DNA of 64,000 bases from Monosporascus cannonballus (Eukaryota > Ascomycota > Sordariomycetes > Xylariales), in NCBI GenBank assembly GCA_004154925.1, contig QJNS01000081.1:216214-280213 (forward strand). Direction: 5' to 3'. The position numbers and the translations under genes were made by a program. This document shows, one piece after another, positions 1 to 11,145 of the stretch (positions within the stretch are counted from its first letter, which is position 1; each line of letters begins with the position of its first letter). The notes under the pieces were generated by a model. The model was given only the letters and a program-made list of their open reading frames with translations, did not search any database and was not told the origin of the DNA.

Positions 1-3000
1 TAATTATATATAATTAATTACCGAATAAATAATTTTACATAAAAATTAGATTTTTAAATATTGTAATATATTTAATCTTGATATTAAAAATTTTAGCGGT
101 TATTTAAAATATCTGATTATTATTATATTTATATAAATTTTTAATATAAAGAAAATTTTAAAACTAATTAAGAAAAAAATAAAAGAATATTTAAAACCAA
201 TTAAGAATTTAATTATGCCGATAAAAAACATAATAAGAGGAAAAAAATTAAATCCGGCCGTTAATTTTTATTAAAAAATTAAGAATTTTTAATTCGAAAA
301 AAATAATCTTTAAAATTTTTAATAAAATAATAATAAAATATATAAACTATTTTAAAAAATATTAATTAGAACCGTATAATAATAAATAATAGTTTTAATT
401 ATAGGGAAATAAAATTATAAAATATTATTAATAAAGATTTATTATAAATGCAGGATTTTAATTATTTCGAATTAATATTTAAAACAAACGGAAGTTAAAA
501 TAATTATATTAATAATAAAAAATAATTTTCTTAATAATAACGAAAAATTATTTATATTATTTATTTATTCTTATAATTAAGTTTGTATTTTAATTATTTA
601 ACCCGAATTAAAATATTTTAAAAATTAAAAAAATAAACATATTTTAAAAATTAATAAGATAAATTCGAAAAAGTTTTAAAAAATAAAATTTAAAAACTTT
701 AAATTTAATATTATAAATTAAAGGTTATAAATTAAAAGGATAATTTCTTAATACCCGTAATAAATTATAATTTAAATTACGTAATAAAAATTGATTATAT
801 ATTAATTATGATATATAATTAATCCGGATTAAAACAAATTAATATTTTATATAAAATTTAAAAAAGTAAAAATTCATAAAAAATAATAAATTACTAATTT
901 TAATTCATATTATATAAATATTTATAATTATTATGTTTTACGACCGTAACGTTATGCCAAAATTAAATACGTCTTTTGTTATTAATTTTAATTAAAATTA
1001 ATAAAATTTTGTTTTTATTTTTTTAATTTAATATGATAAATATTTTTTAATTTGTTATTAATAATATTATTCGATAAATATTATTTATTTTTAATATATA
1101 ATTTTTTTAATTGCTATAAAATTTATTATTTCTATTTTTTCCCGACATATTATTTATAATATTAAATTGTAAATTATTACGTTTTGGCGTTATCGGCAAT
1201 TCTGGTAACGGTATAAAAATTAACGAATTATATAAATATAAATACGGTAATAAAAACAAAATTAAAAAGTTAAGAATATTTAAAAACAATAAATTTTATA
1301 TTAATATTATAAATAAAAAAACAAAATAAGTTTTCAATTAGGATTATTTAATACGTTATAAATTATATATATAAATTTAAATATTATTATAATCGAAATT
1401 ACGATTTTAAATTACGAAAATATATAAATTATATATCGGTTTAATATTTAAATTATTGGGATTATTATTAAACCCTTAATTATTAATGTAAACCGAATAA
1501 TTATATACGGTATATTTTAATTAGTATAAAATATGATTTAAAATAATTTTATAATTTTTTCCGAGATTTATTAAATTTATAACGCAATAATAATCTATAA
1601 TTTACATAAATTAATTTATAATATAAAAATATAATAATATTATTTCCCGTTAAATAAATTCCGTTATTTGTAAAAAATTATTTATATTTTAAATAAAATC
1701 GAAAATATAACTTTCTTATTTATTATATATAATATAAAAAATAAGTAATATTTTAAATTGTTTTTATATTATTATTTATGAAAAATTAAGGATTACCGTA
1801 ATTAATTTAGTTATATTTTAAATTAAATATAAATTTTCAATTTCGTTTAATTTATTCGAAAATTTATTAAATAAATACTGTTTAAATTTAATAAAAATAA
1901 ATATTTATTTTGTTTTTTTATTACTAAACGGAAATAATTATGCAAAAAATAATGTGTTTATTTATTGTTGATATCAAATTCTTATTGTTTTTTAAATAAC
2001 CGTTTTTACCGAATTAAATTTCATTATTTTTATATAAATATTTTCGAATTTAAAAATTTAAATATATGAAAAAAATTAAACGTACATATATTATAATAGA
2101 ATTTAGCCGGAATTAAATTATTACGGTTTTTTTTAATATAATAATTTCGTTTTTTTAAATATATTAAAATTATTTTACGTATATATTTACGGTTAAATAA
2201 CATATATTATTAAGGCCTTATTTTTATCCGGTACTGTAAATTAAAATTATTTTATTTCGAAATTTAAGGGTAATATTTTAATTGGCCAAAAATTAAAATT
2301 AAAATTTGACAATTATTTTATTTTAATCGGGATTATTCGTAATAAATTTTATATTATGTTTTTATTATTTTAATTTATTACGTTTTTTATAACGACCTTT
2401 ATATTTTTATAAATAATATAATTGATTTATAATTAATTATATTTAATTATTTGTAAATACGAATTATTCGATTAAATTATTATTATATATTTCTAATTAA
2501 AAATATTTATAATATATTTTATAATATTATTTAATTAATATCCGAAATATTTATATTCAATTTAAACGTAATAATATATATAATAATACGGATAAAATTA
2601 TTTAATTATTTTAAATTATTATATATATATATTTAATTTTTATAACGTATGTCGGATTATAAAATTTAATAATTTGTTTATGACGTTTAATAAATATTCT
2701 TAATTTATTATAATTTTAATTAAATAATTATAAATATTTATTATTTTCGTATTATTATTAATATAAATAATAATTTTATTTAATAATTTAAATACCTTAA
2801 TTATTAGGATATTTAAATATTTTTAATTTAAATATTAATTTGTAAATATAAGGAAAATAATAATATTGATTTCGGAATAATTAATATTGAAATATTAAAT
2901 TTCCGCTTTATAACCATATTTAATTAGGCCGCCGATTTTACCAAAACCGTTATATTTTATAATTTCTTTTTATAATATTATTAATAGTTATTATATATAT

Positions 3001-4030
3001 AAATTAATATATATTTGTAAAAAATTAAACTATAAATTATAAATATTAATATATTTAAGCCGGGAATTTTTTTATTTTAATAATAAATATATTTCGTTAA
3101 TAATAATTAAATTATATTGTTATTCGAAAATAAAATTTAATATAATAATTTAAAATTAAAAATAATATAATTATATTATTTGGTTATTATATGGTTAAAT
3201 ATTTTTTAATTAAACTTTTTCGTATTTATAAATATTACGATAAAAAGAAAATATAAAATTATTAATATAAATATTTGTTATTTTTTTTATTAATTTAATT
3301 AATAATATGATTTAGATAATACGTAAATTAATTATAAATAAAATTTAAATAATTAAGGACTTTCCGAAATTTATTTTAATAAAAGAAATATTAAGTTTTT
3401 TAAAAATTAAATTTTATACCATAATAACTTATTTTTTCCGTAAAATATAATTTTATTTATTAAATATAACGCCTAATATAAGTCGAATAAATTAATAACG
3501 TAAATTTTCTATAATGTTATCGGCCGTATAATTAATATTAATATACAAATTAATTATATTTATATTAATAAAAAACCAGGAAAAATATTAAATAAAGATA
3601 AATATTTATAATATGTATTTTAAATTTTCGAACATATTATTTATATGTAATTAATTAAAAAAAATATATTCCGGAATTTATTAGGAATAATTTTTAATTT
3701 TATATATGATTATTTCGGCTTATAAAGTTATAATATTATCGTATTAATTTAAAAAGGATAAAAAATTATAATATATATTAATCGGAATTTTAATTTATTT
3801 TATATTAATTAAAATTATTATTATATTAAATAATAAAGATTTTAATTTTGCATTAAATTATATAAGGTAAAGCGTTAACGGGTTTGTATTTAATATATAT
3901 TATTAAAATAAATATTAGTAATTTTTATAAATTTATACAAAAACGTATTAAATAAAACGAAAAAATCATAATTTGTTATTAGGCCTTAATTTAAAGGTTT
4001 TATTATTTTTGTAAGTATTATTCTTAAAGG
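1..4030. other. AT-rich RIP-degraded block, unassigned
   Basis: Very AT-rich DNA with abundant TpA, retained CpG and few CpA steps, which is the composition RIP leaves. There is no credible gene: the longest open frames are about 60 codons and show no recognisable motif. I found no clear match to the LTRs or chromodomain regions of the two Gypsy families identified elsewhere in the window. It is most likely an old transposon relic of another family, but I could not identify it. Confidence 0.6.
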
Positions 4031-4275
4031 AGTTTAGCTAATATATTGGACCTCTGACAGATACTTCTTAATCAAAAGCTATAGCTGTGGCTACGGCTGC
4101 TGCGCCTGCGGCGGAGCCATAACCTCCAAAATGGGGTCCTGATCAAGATGAGGTAATTCACCACCAGTAAGTTGATGATCTATCACGTGACCCGCCTTAC
4201 CGCGCACTTGTGGTTGGGTCACGTTAGACCGTTTCTGAAGACCGTGGCTCGTTGGGCCATGACATTACGAGAATA
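4031..4275. repeat. GC-richer patch ending in a G2-type LTR 3' fragment
   Basis: A short, nearly unmutated island inside AT-rich DNA. From about 4147 to 4271 it matches the end of the G2 LTR at 10475-10602: the shared landmarks, in order, are a CACGTGACC stretch, CCGCGCACTTGTGGTTG, AGACCGTTTCTG and CGTGGCTCGTTG. The copy is in the same orientation as the LTRs of G2-b. The first ~110 bases, with a CTGCTGCGCCTGCGG run, match nothing else that I can see in the window. Confidence 0.65.
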
Positions 4276-5569
4276 CGCATTATATTATATAATATATATT
4301 TAGAGATTTAGCAATACAACGATAATTTATTAGAACACAAAAGATAAATAAGTTATAAATTTAAGTAAATTTTAAGTAAACTTAATACGTTTTATATATA
4401 AATACTAATTATATATATATTTAGAGATTTTTGAAATCTTAAAACGATTATAATATATTTATAACGTTTTCAAAATAAAAATAATTATTTCAAAAATACA
4501 GTAGTAATATGAGTTTGATAATAAAGGTAAGATATAAAAATATAAATCTAACTAGAAATTATAATTAATACTGGTTTTAAAATAATTATAAAATTTATTA
4601 TGAAATTTCTATTATCTGAAAACCTAATAATAAAAATATATTACGATAGCATTTTCGATATTATCGATCGATTTACGAAGTTTCCTTATTTTCTATTACA
4701 TTTAAAAATACGAATGCCGATTAGATAATATGTAAATATTATATAAATATTTTTAACATATAAAAATTATGATATAAAACTATTTTCAATAGAAGAATTG
4801 CGTTTTTTTGTTAAAAGCTTAACAAAGTTTTATAATATTAATCAGTTTAAATTATAAATTATTTTATATATTGAAATCGTAAAATATTAAATAAACGAAA
4901 CTATTTAATTAAATATTAAAGAGGTATTTTCAACATTTTATTAATTACGTATAAAAGAATTAAGTTAAAAATTATTTATTACTTAATTAGTGTATAATAA
5001 TAATTATTACGAAAATATTAATATAATTTTAGTAAACGTAAAAATTGATCTGATATGTAATATTTATATAGCTAATATAACGGATTTATTAATATTAAAA
5101 TAATATTTACTTTTAAATAATTGAAATAAGTATATTAAGACATAAACATAAAATTAAAGCTTGTACGCAATTAAATAAGTAAATATTATAATTAAAAAAC
5201 GTTAAAAGAAGGTATTTGTCTAAAATTAGTTTATTTCATTATTAAAAGTATTTAAATTAAAAAATTGGATAAAATATTAGTTTATATCAAGTCGTTCAGA
5301 ATATTTCAAAAAATATTTCTTAATTAGAACTTTTATTAAAAGCTGAAATTTATCTTATTTTTATGTCTTTTTTTTGCTGAAATTACTAACAGATATAATT
5401 AACGTTTATATGAAATAAAATAACGTAAAGGTAAAAGATGAAACAGTATACCAAATAGAAAAACTTTTTGATATAAAAAAGAAAAAGTTTATCTAATATC
5501 TAGTTAAATAAAACAAAATCCGGATTTCGAAAATATCTAAGAATTTGTTAAAAATCTTATAAATATCTA

Positions 5570-6130
5570 ACGTTTATTAAGGAATTTTTACTAATAACAA
5601 CGGAATCCAAAAGAGCGTTTTAATTAACGTATAATAAAAGCGGCATTTATAAATTGATAAAACTTCAGTTAATAACGTTTATATTTCTTAAAACTTTAAC
5701 TTTAATAACCGTTATCGTTCTACAATATATATAGATTTTAAATTGAATTAGAAATTAAAAAACATAATTAATAAATTTAATACCTTATATTTGGTATTAT
5801 TATCGTTAACGAGAAATGCCCAATATTCTGGTAAAAAATTTAAGTAAAGTCTTTTCAATAATTCTAGCTTTTTCTAAAAAACAACGAAATTCGATAATAT
5901 AATAATTAACCATAAAAACGAGCACGTTTATTTTATTACATAGCCGATTAAAATATATATATTTCTTACCACGGGAAATCTTTTCTATTACTTAATAAAT
6001 AAATGCTTTAAAGAAATAATTAAAATACGATATAATTTCGAAATCTTTTATTTTAATTAAGTTAATTAAAGGATAACGTTATTTGGTTTTACAAAAGCGA
6101 CATTTAAAAATACGACCAGATATAATAAAA
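5570..6130 (-). pseudogene. Antisense accessory ORF relic (G2-a)
   Basis: On the - strand, opposite to pol, a degenerate frame matches the one in G2-b. Both start with a CGRI(F/S)K-like segment followed by an LINLIKI stretch, then a hydrophobic and basic region. It lies between the chromodomain and the LTR, as in the other G2 copies. It is interrupted by several stops. Function unknown. The boundaries are approximate because the frame is broken. Confidence 0.55.
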
Positions 6131-6186
6131 AAGAAGTATTTACTAGAAAAACCTTTTAAGAATGAAAGTTTGGAAAAGAGGAATTA

Positions 6187-6536
6187 TGTTACGATTTAAT
6201 AAATTACAATGTTTAAAAACGATCGTAATAAGAATAATTAAAACATAAAAGTGGGTTACATGACGTAATAGATTATTAATTTACTGATAATAAGCTAATA
6301 ATCAGGATTATTAACTTATTAGTAGTAAATTAATAAGTCGATAAAGATGTATACGTTTTTTATTTCCATAATTTCGATAATAATAACTTCTAATAATAAT
6401 TCGTTATTTAAAATATTTTTGATATTACGAAAGATAAGTAATTATTATATTTATTACTTAAAATGCTATAATATTTTTGCTAATATAAATTTATCCGACT
6501 TACGTTTAATAGTAAGTTAAACTTGTAGCCGTTATA
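6187..6536 (+). repeat. 3' LTR of G2-a
   Basis: About 350 bp. It begins TGTTACGATTTAATAAATTAC after a purine-rich tract and ends ...GTAGCCGTTATA, the RIP-altered form of the inverted G2 LTR terminus (GCCGTTACA in cleaner copies). The same order of internal blocks is seen in the LTRs of G2-b, G2-c and G2-d. Confidence 0.75.
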
Positions 6537-7744
6537 TTATTACTTAAAAGTTATACAAGTTAACATATTTATTAAATATATATAATGTTATAAAAAGTAG
6601 AACTTCAAATCTCTCTTATATCAAATCGCCGTTATTTAACTCATTTTAAACAAATTCAAAAATTTATTAGCTTTTAATTTTTTAAAGTAATAGTTAAGTA
6701 ATATCCGTATTTCTTTAAACATCTAAAAGCGTTACTTATTACTTCGAAAAACGAATAATAAAATAAATAAACGAACGTTTTTGGTGAGTTTCGAGCTTAC
6801 ATACTAATTTGAAAAAGTACTTGAATTATAATTAATAGTTTGATATTTGAAATAAACTTACACAATAATTTCATTATTAAAAAATGTTATAAAAAGTTTA
6901 AAATCAATACGTTAGCTCTAGATTATGAAAGTAAATACTATTGATATAAAAGTTTCTTTTTAAAAATATAATACAATTGACTATTTCTAAAAAGGCTACT
7001 AAAAAGAATAATTACTATTTTAAACGTTAGTGTTAATACAAATATAAAATTACATTACTGAATAAATCTTAAAAAGTTAATAGCGAAGATACCAAATAAA
7101 ATAATAAAAAAGAATTATTTCAACGAATATATCTAATTAGCTTAGTAATAAAAAGGGTTAGTTAATATCAAAGCTGTATAGTTTATAAGATTTTAAAAAC
7201 GTATAAACGTAAAGTATATAGCTCAGCTCTTTTGTAATCGGTAAAGAAATTTTATATTTGAATTTAAATAGTATTGCCGTTTCGCAGTAGAATTTTTAGG
7301 GTAGGAGTATGAATGAGGATATCCTGTAGAAAAGAAAAAAAATGGAAAATTAAATTTAAAATAAACGATTATATTGTAAATTTAAGATTTTAATACAGAA
7401 ATCCAGTTTTTCTTTTTAAACAGTTTTTATATATATTTTAGAATATATGTACATATTTTAAGTTGCTTTTTTAATTTCTTTATAAACTTATTATATTTGA
7501 TATTTTTTAATATTTATATATATAAGTATCGAGTCGTTTAAAATATTAACTCATTGTTATTAAATATTTAAATAAAAGTTATTTTAAATAAGACAGTATA
7601 TAATATAACGTAAATAATAAATTCAAATTTGAAAAAAGAAAATAAAAAGTACTGCAATAATAGGTTCTATAATACATTTTTTTCGAATAAAGAGAGAAAG
7701 CTGTTAATATTTTAAGCAAGATTTAACTTTACTGAATTAAGGTC
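6537..7744. other. AT-rich interval, no gene seen
   Basis: Degraded AT-rich sequence with no open frame of note and no motif I can recognise. It is somewhat less depleted in CpA than 1-4030. It probably derives from transposon DNA. Confidence 0.5.
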
Positions 7745-7931
7745 GTAGAGATTTGGTCTTGATCAGCGCGGACGAAGAAACTATATTACGATTTAGATAA
7801 GAGTTAATGAGATAAGAAATTAAAACCGCGTGTATTCATAGTGTTGAGCTTTTATAACTGAAAATATAATGAGTGGTTATATTCTCAGGGTTACTCTTAT
7901 AGCGAAAAAAAACTTCTTAATATATATACAA
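7745..7931. repeat. LTR-like fragment shared with 16300-16545
   Basis: It shares a GGTCTTGATnAGnGCGGA block and the tail CTTCTTAATATATATACAA with 16300-16503, so it is a dispersed repeat, probably LTR-derived. The left LTR of G2-b starts immediately after it at 7932, so G2-b was probably inserted in or next to it. Confidence 0.5.
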
Positions 7932-8281
7932 TGTGACGGCTAAAAGGTTTAACTAATTATTAAACCTTAGTCGTACGGGATTATATTAGTAGAAATATCG
8001 TAGAAATCTAAGTAATAAAATAACTTAGTTATGCTTCGTAATATTAAGGGTGTTTTGATTAATAAAGTTTTATTATAAGCTAATATTATTTAAATTACGG
8101 ATATAATAACCATATATATATTTGATTTGGTTTATGAATTTATTATTAATAAGTTAGTAATCCGTCTTATTAGCTTATTATTAGTAAATTGGTAATCTAT
8201 TATATAATCTGATTTATTTAGTTTTTTTGATTATCTTTATTATAACTGTTCTTGGACGCTGTAATTTGTTAGGTTATAATA
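7932..8281 (-). repeat. Left (3') LTR of G2-b
   Basis: Starts TGTGACGGCTAAAAGG and ends ...GGTTATAATA. It aligns along its whole length with 10251-10602, and the differences are largely C/G to T/A. It is clearly more RIP-altered than its partner. Confidence 0.8.
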
Positions 8282-8349
8282 AAATTTTTCGTTTCTTAAA
8301 AACCTTGCTTTTATAAGTTTTTTCTTAATAAGTTTTCCGTTTTTTAATT

Positions 8350-9345
8350 ATGTGCGGTCGTATTTCCAAACGTTATTTTCGTAAAGTCGAAGAACGTTAT
8401 ATTTTAATTAATTTAATTAAGATACAAAGTTTGAATATTATTGTAACGAACCTGTCATACATCCACCTGGAGGTATGAACAGTATTCGAAATGGGGTCTT
8501 GATTCACAGATAACAATAGGGCGAGGAATAATTCAGTAGTCTGTTCGTTAAAGAGATTTGCGGACTCTTCCCTCAATCAAAGAACAATGCCTTTGATTAA
8601 CGACTTAGATTGATAGCTACGGAGCGAAAAACTAAGTAGTTGCTATCTACATAGGAATCCATCATTCATATATATATATCTTTCTGATCTCCCTCGGTCT
8701 CTGGAGATCGAGAGAAACAGCTTCCCCTGATCTCCGTAGGTCTCTGGAGTTGGACAGAGACACTGGTTTTACCGAGGTTTTCCCGGTTGTAGTAGAGCTT
8801 AACGGGTTAGTTCGCCTGGCCTCTTTCGGGTCTAGTAGAGTTCCTTCTAAACGTAACAATTATACCGTATTTCTTTTGGTTTTTTTTAAAAAAATATTTA
8901 TTTATTAAATAATAACAGAGATTTTTCGATATAAGGAATATAAACGTCGTAATCGGTCGTATAATAGAATAGGTATTTTTATTTTTATAATTAATTATTA
9001 TAAGGCCGAAATTCGTAATTTACAAAAAAAGAATTATCTGTTGAAAAAGTTTTATTTGAATTTTTCGTTCTGTTATTCTATATTCGTTATTAACCTTAAT
9101 AATATTATATCCAAGATATTAAATTTGATAATTATAACTTTTAATTTTTAAACAAGTTGAACAGCAGTTTAAATTATCGTAAAATTATAACGGTAATAAA
9201 AGTTTAAATATTTAAAGATATAGATATTATTAATCAAAGCTCGATTAATTTATATATGCCGCCTTTATAAAATTTTAATTAAAAGGTAAAATTTAGATTT
9301 AATATTATTAGAAAAACATTTTTAATAGGCGCCGGGTATTTATAA
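8350..9345 (+). pseudogene. Antisense accessory ORF relic (G2-b), split by a solo LTR
   Basis: The frame opens at ATG 8350 with an ISKRYFRKVEERY-like segment, equivalent to the ISKIRRIFRFF segment of the complete copy G2-e. It is cut at 8441 by the 417 bp solo LTR (8442-8858) and resumes after it with an NRIGIFIF...YKAEIR stretch. It ends near a TAA at 9343-9345, where G2-e ends in GVRR-stop. It runs opposite to the element's pol. Stops are frequent. Function unknown; the conserved position and sequence across copies suggest a once-real gene. Confidence 0.6.
8442..8858 (-). mobile_element. Solo LTR (417 bp), G1-related, not RIP-degraded
   Basis: Begins TGTAACGAACCTGTCATAC and ends ...AAACGTAACA. 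It is flanked by perfect 5 bp direct repeats ATTAT (8437-8441 and 8859-8863), proving an LTR-type insertion. The first ~220 bp match the G1 LTR (CCACCTGGAGGTATGAACAG, then AACAATAGGGCGA). The 3' half is different and holds two imperfect copies of CTGATCTCC-TCGGTCTCTGGAG. Its base composition is normal, unlike the surrounding RIPped copy. Open frames inside it are not genes. Confidence 0.9.
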
Positions 9346-10250
9346 GATTTTTTTGTCGGTTTTTAAGTATTCTCGAAATTTAGATAATTTTTTATTTTAA
9401 TTCAGTACTGGTTAAATCCGTCTTCTTTTGCATGTGTAGTATTTTCTTCACTTTATATATTCTTTTATTTTTTTTTACATTTATGTCGTTTTATTTCGTA
9501 TAGATTTTGATAATATTCGTTGTTAATTTAAGTAAAGAAATAAAAATTTGAAATAAAGTTTGATTTTTGATAGAGGTTTTAATTAATACATTTTTTTAAT
9601 TTTTTAACGATTTTGTATAACTTAGTATATTTAAAATTTAGTTTTTTGCTTGGTCTTTTTCGTTTAAATGTTTTTTTAACGAAGTAAAATATTTTCTTTT
9701 TTTCAAAAGTTAATCTTTTTTAACTTTTTTTTAGTTGTAATATTTGTTAATTTAATCGCGTACGAATTTTAGTTTTGATTTTATTTTTAATAATGCTGCT
9801 TATATTATTTTAACGTAAATATTATTTTAATATTAATAGCTTCGTTGTACATATTTCGAAAAGTATCGAATATAAAACTAAAATTAATATTTGCGGAAAT
9901 TGTTTTAATACTTTTGTAATTCTTAATGCTATAGATTAATCGCGTAATAATTAACTTTTTAATTTAGTTATTTTATCCGTAATTACCGTAATATTGTAAA
10001 TAAGTTTTAAAAACTTGATATAATTGTTTTATTTGTTCGCTTTTTTAAATTTAAGTATGTTAAATATTTCATAACTTAAACCGATTTGCGTTATAAAGCT
10101 TTATAAAAATTCGAAAATAAACGAAATGTATTATTAAAAGTAATATTTTGTAGTAATATTTATATATATTAAATGTTTTTTTGAAAAAAATATATCTTAT
10201 TTGTTCAGTATTTGTAGTTTTTTAATAAGGTAAAAATGGGAAGCTTTTAT

Positions 10251-10602
10251 TGTGACGGCTAGGGGGTTTAACCAACTATTAAACCTTAGTCGTACGGGTT
10301 TATGTTGGCAGAAGTATCGTGGGAAACTGAGCAATAGATACAGTAACGTATCACGTCTCGTAATACCAAGGGTGCCTTGGGTAACGATGTTTTATTGCAA
10401 ACTGAAACTATCTAAACTATGGAAATAATAAGCGTATATATCTTGTTTCGACTTACTGGCTTACCACCAATGAGTTGGTGATCCGGCTCACTGGCTCACA
10501 ATCAGTGAGTTGGTGATCCATCACGTGACCTGCCCCACCGCGCACTTGTGGTTGTGTCGTAGCAGACCGTTTCTGGGAACCGTGGCTCGTTGAGTCATGT
10601 CA
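10251..10602 (-). repeat. Right (5') LTR of G2-b
   Basis: Starts TGTGACGGCTAGGGGGTTTA and ends ...CATGTCA. It is well preserved. It contains two near-copies of TGAGTTGGTGATCC (about 10475 and 10520) and the CACGTGACC block. It serves as the reference for the G2 LTR subfamily with ~350 bp LTRs. Confidence 0.85.
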
Positions 10603-10779
10603 TTTATGAGTTTGTCGATAAGTACGAGGATATTGTTATAATATATTTTTGTTATCGAATTTTCGAACAAACAAAATTTAGTAATTCAATTTATAATAAT
10701 GGAATTTTATAGTGTTTTGTTATTATTAATAATTATAACTTTTCGTAAGATTTATATTGTTATTCTTATAACTACATAG

Positions 10780-11145
10780 GCTATAGCTTTAAGGAATTAT
10801 TGTAATAAAAATAGCTAAAAAAACTAAATAAGCTAGATTATATCGTAGATTATTAATACACTAGTGGTAAGCCAGTAAACCGGATTATTAACTTACTGAG
10901 AATAAATAAATAAACTGCTTTATTAATTTAATAATAATACGTTAATAAGCTAGAAAGAATATAAACGTTTTACATATCCGTAAATTTAATAATATTAATT
11001 TGTAATATAATTTAGTTATTTGTAATATTTTTAGTATTACGAAATATAATTAAGTTATTTAATAACTTATAATTTTAGGACATTTTTATCAATGTATTTT
11101 ATACGATCTAAGTTTAATAATTGGTTAAAATCTTAGCGATTATAT
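10780..11145 (+). repeat. Degenerate G2 LTR in inverted orientation
   Basis: It matches the reverse complement of the G2-b LTR: a CACTAGTGGTAAGCCAGTAA block, then a ...TATTACGAAATATAATTAAG block, ending in TTAATAATTGGTTAAAATCTTAGCGATTATA-type sequence equivalent to AGTTGGTTAAAC...AGCCGTCACA. It sits only ~180 bp from the right LTR of G2-b in the opposite orientation. Confidence 0.6.

Larger units (their letters stand above)
4276..6536 (+). mobile_element. G2-a: 5'-truncated Ty3/Gypsy chromodomain retrotransposon
   Basis: Degenerate 3' part of a G2 element read on the + strand. An integrase-core segment resembling an IxDRFTK motif lies near 4640-4740, and a chromodomain relic at about 5440-5600. 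A region carrying the antisense frame follows on the - strand, then a purine-rich tract just before the LTR at 6187. Gag, protease, reverse transcriptase and RNase H are missing, so the copy begins inside integrase. Many in-frame TAA/TAG codons show RIP. Inferred to be dead and non-autonomous. Confidence 0.75.
7932..10602 (-). mobile_element. G2-b: internally deleted Gypsy element with both LTRs
   Basis: Two direct repeats, 7932-8281 and 10251-10602, enclose only ~2 kb. The inside matches the 3' third of the complete G2-e element read on the - strand: the chromodomain region near 9345-9480 and the integrase C-terminal half up to about 10240. Gag, protease, RT and RNase H are absent; the 5' LTR is joined directly near the integrase DRF-type motif. 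The flanking pentamers (TACAA, TTTAT) do not match, so the copy may have formed by recombination. The antisense frame is present but split by a solo LTR. Confidence 0.75.

Noticed and set aside
8662..8859. 65-codon frame on the - strand
   Set aside because: It lies entirely inside the solo LTR.
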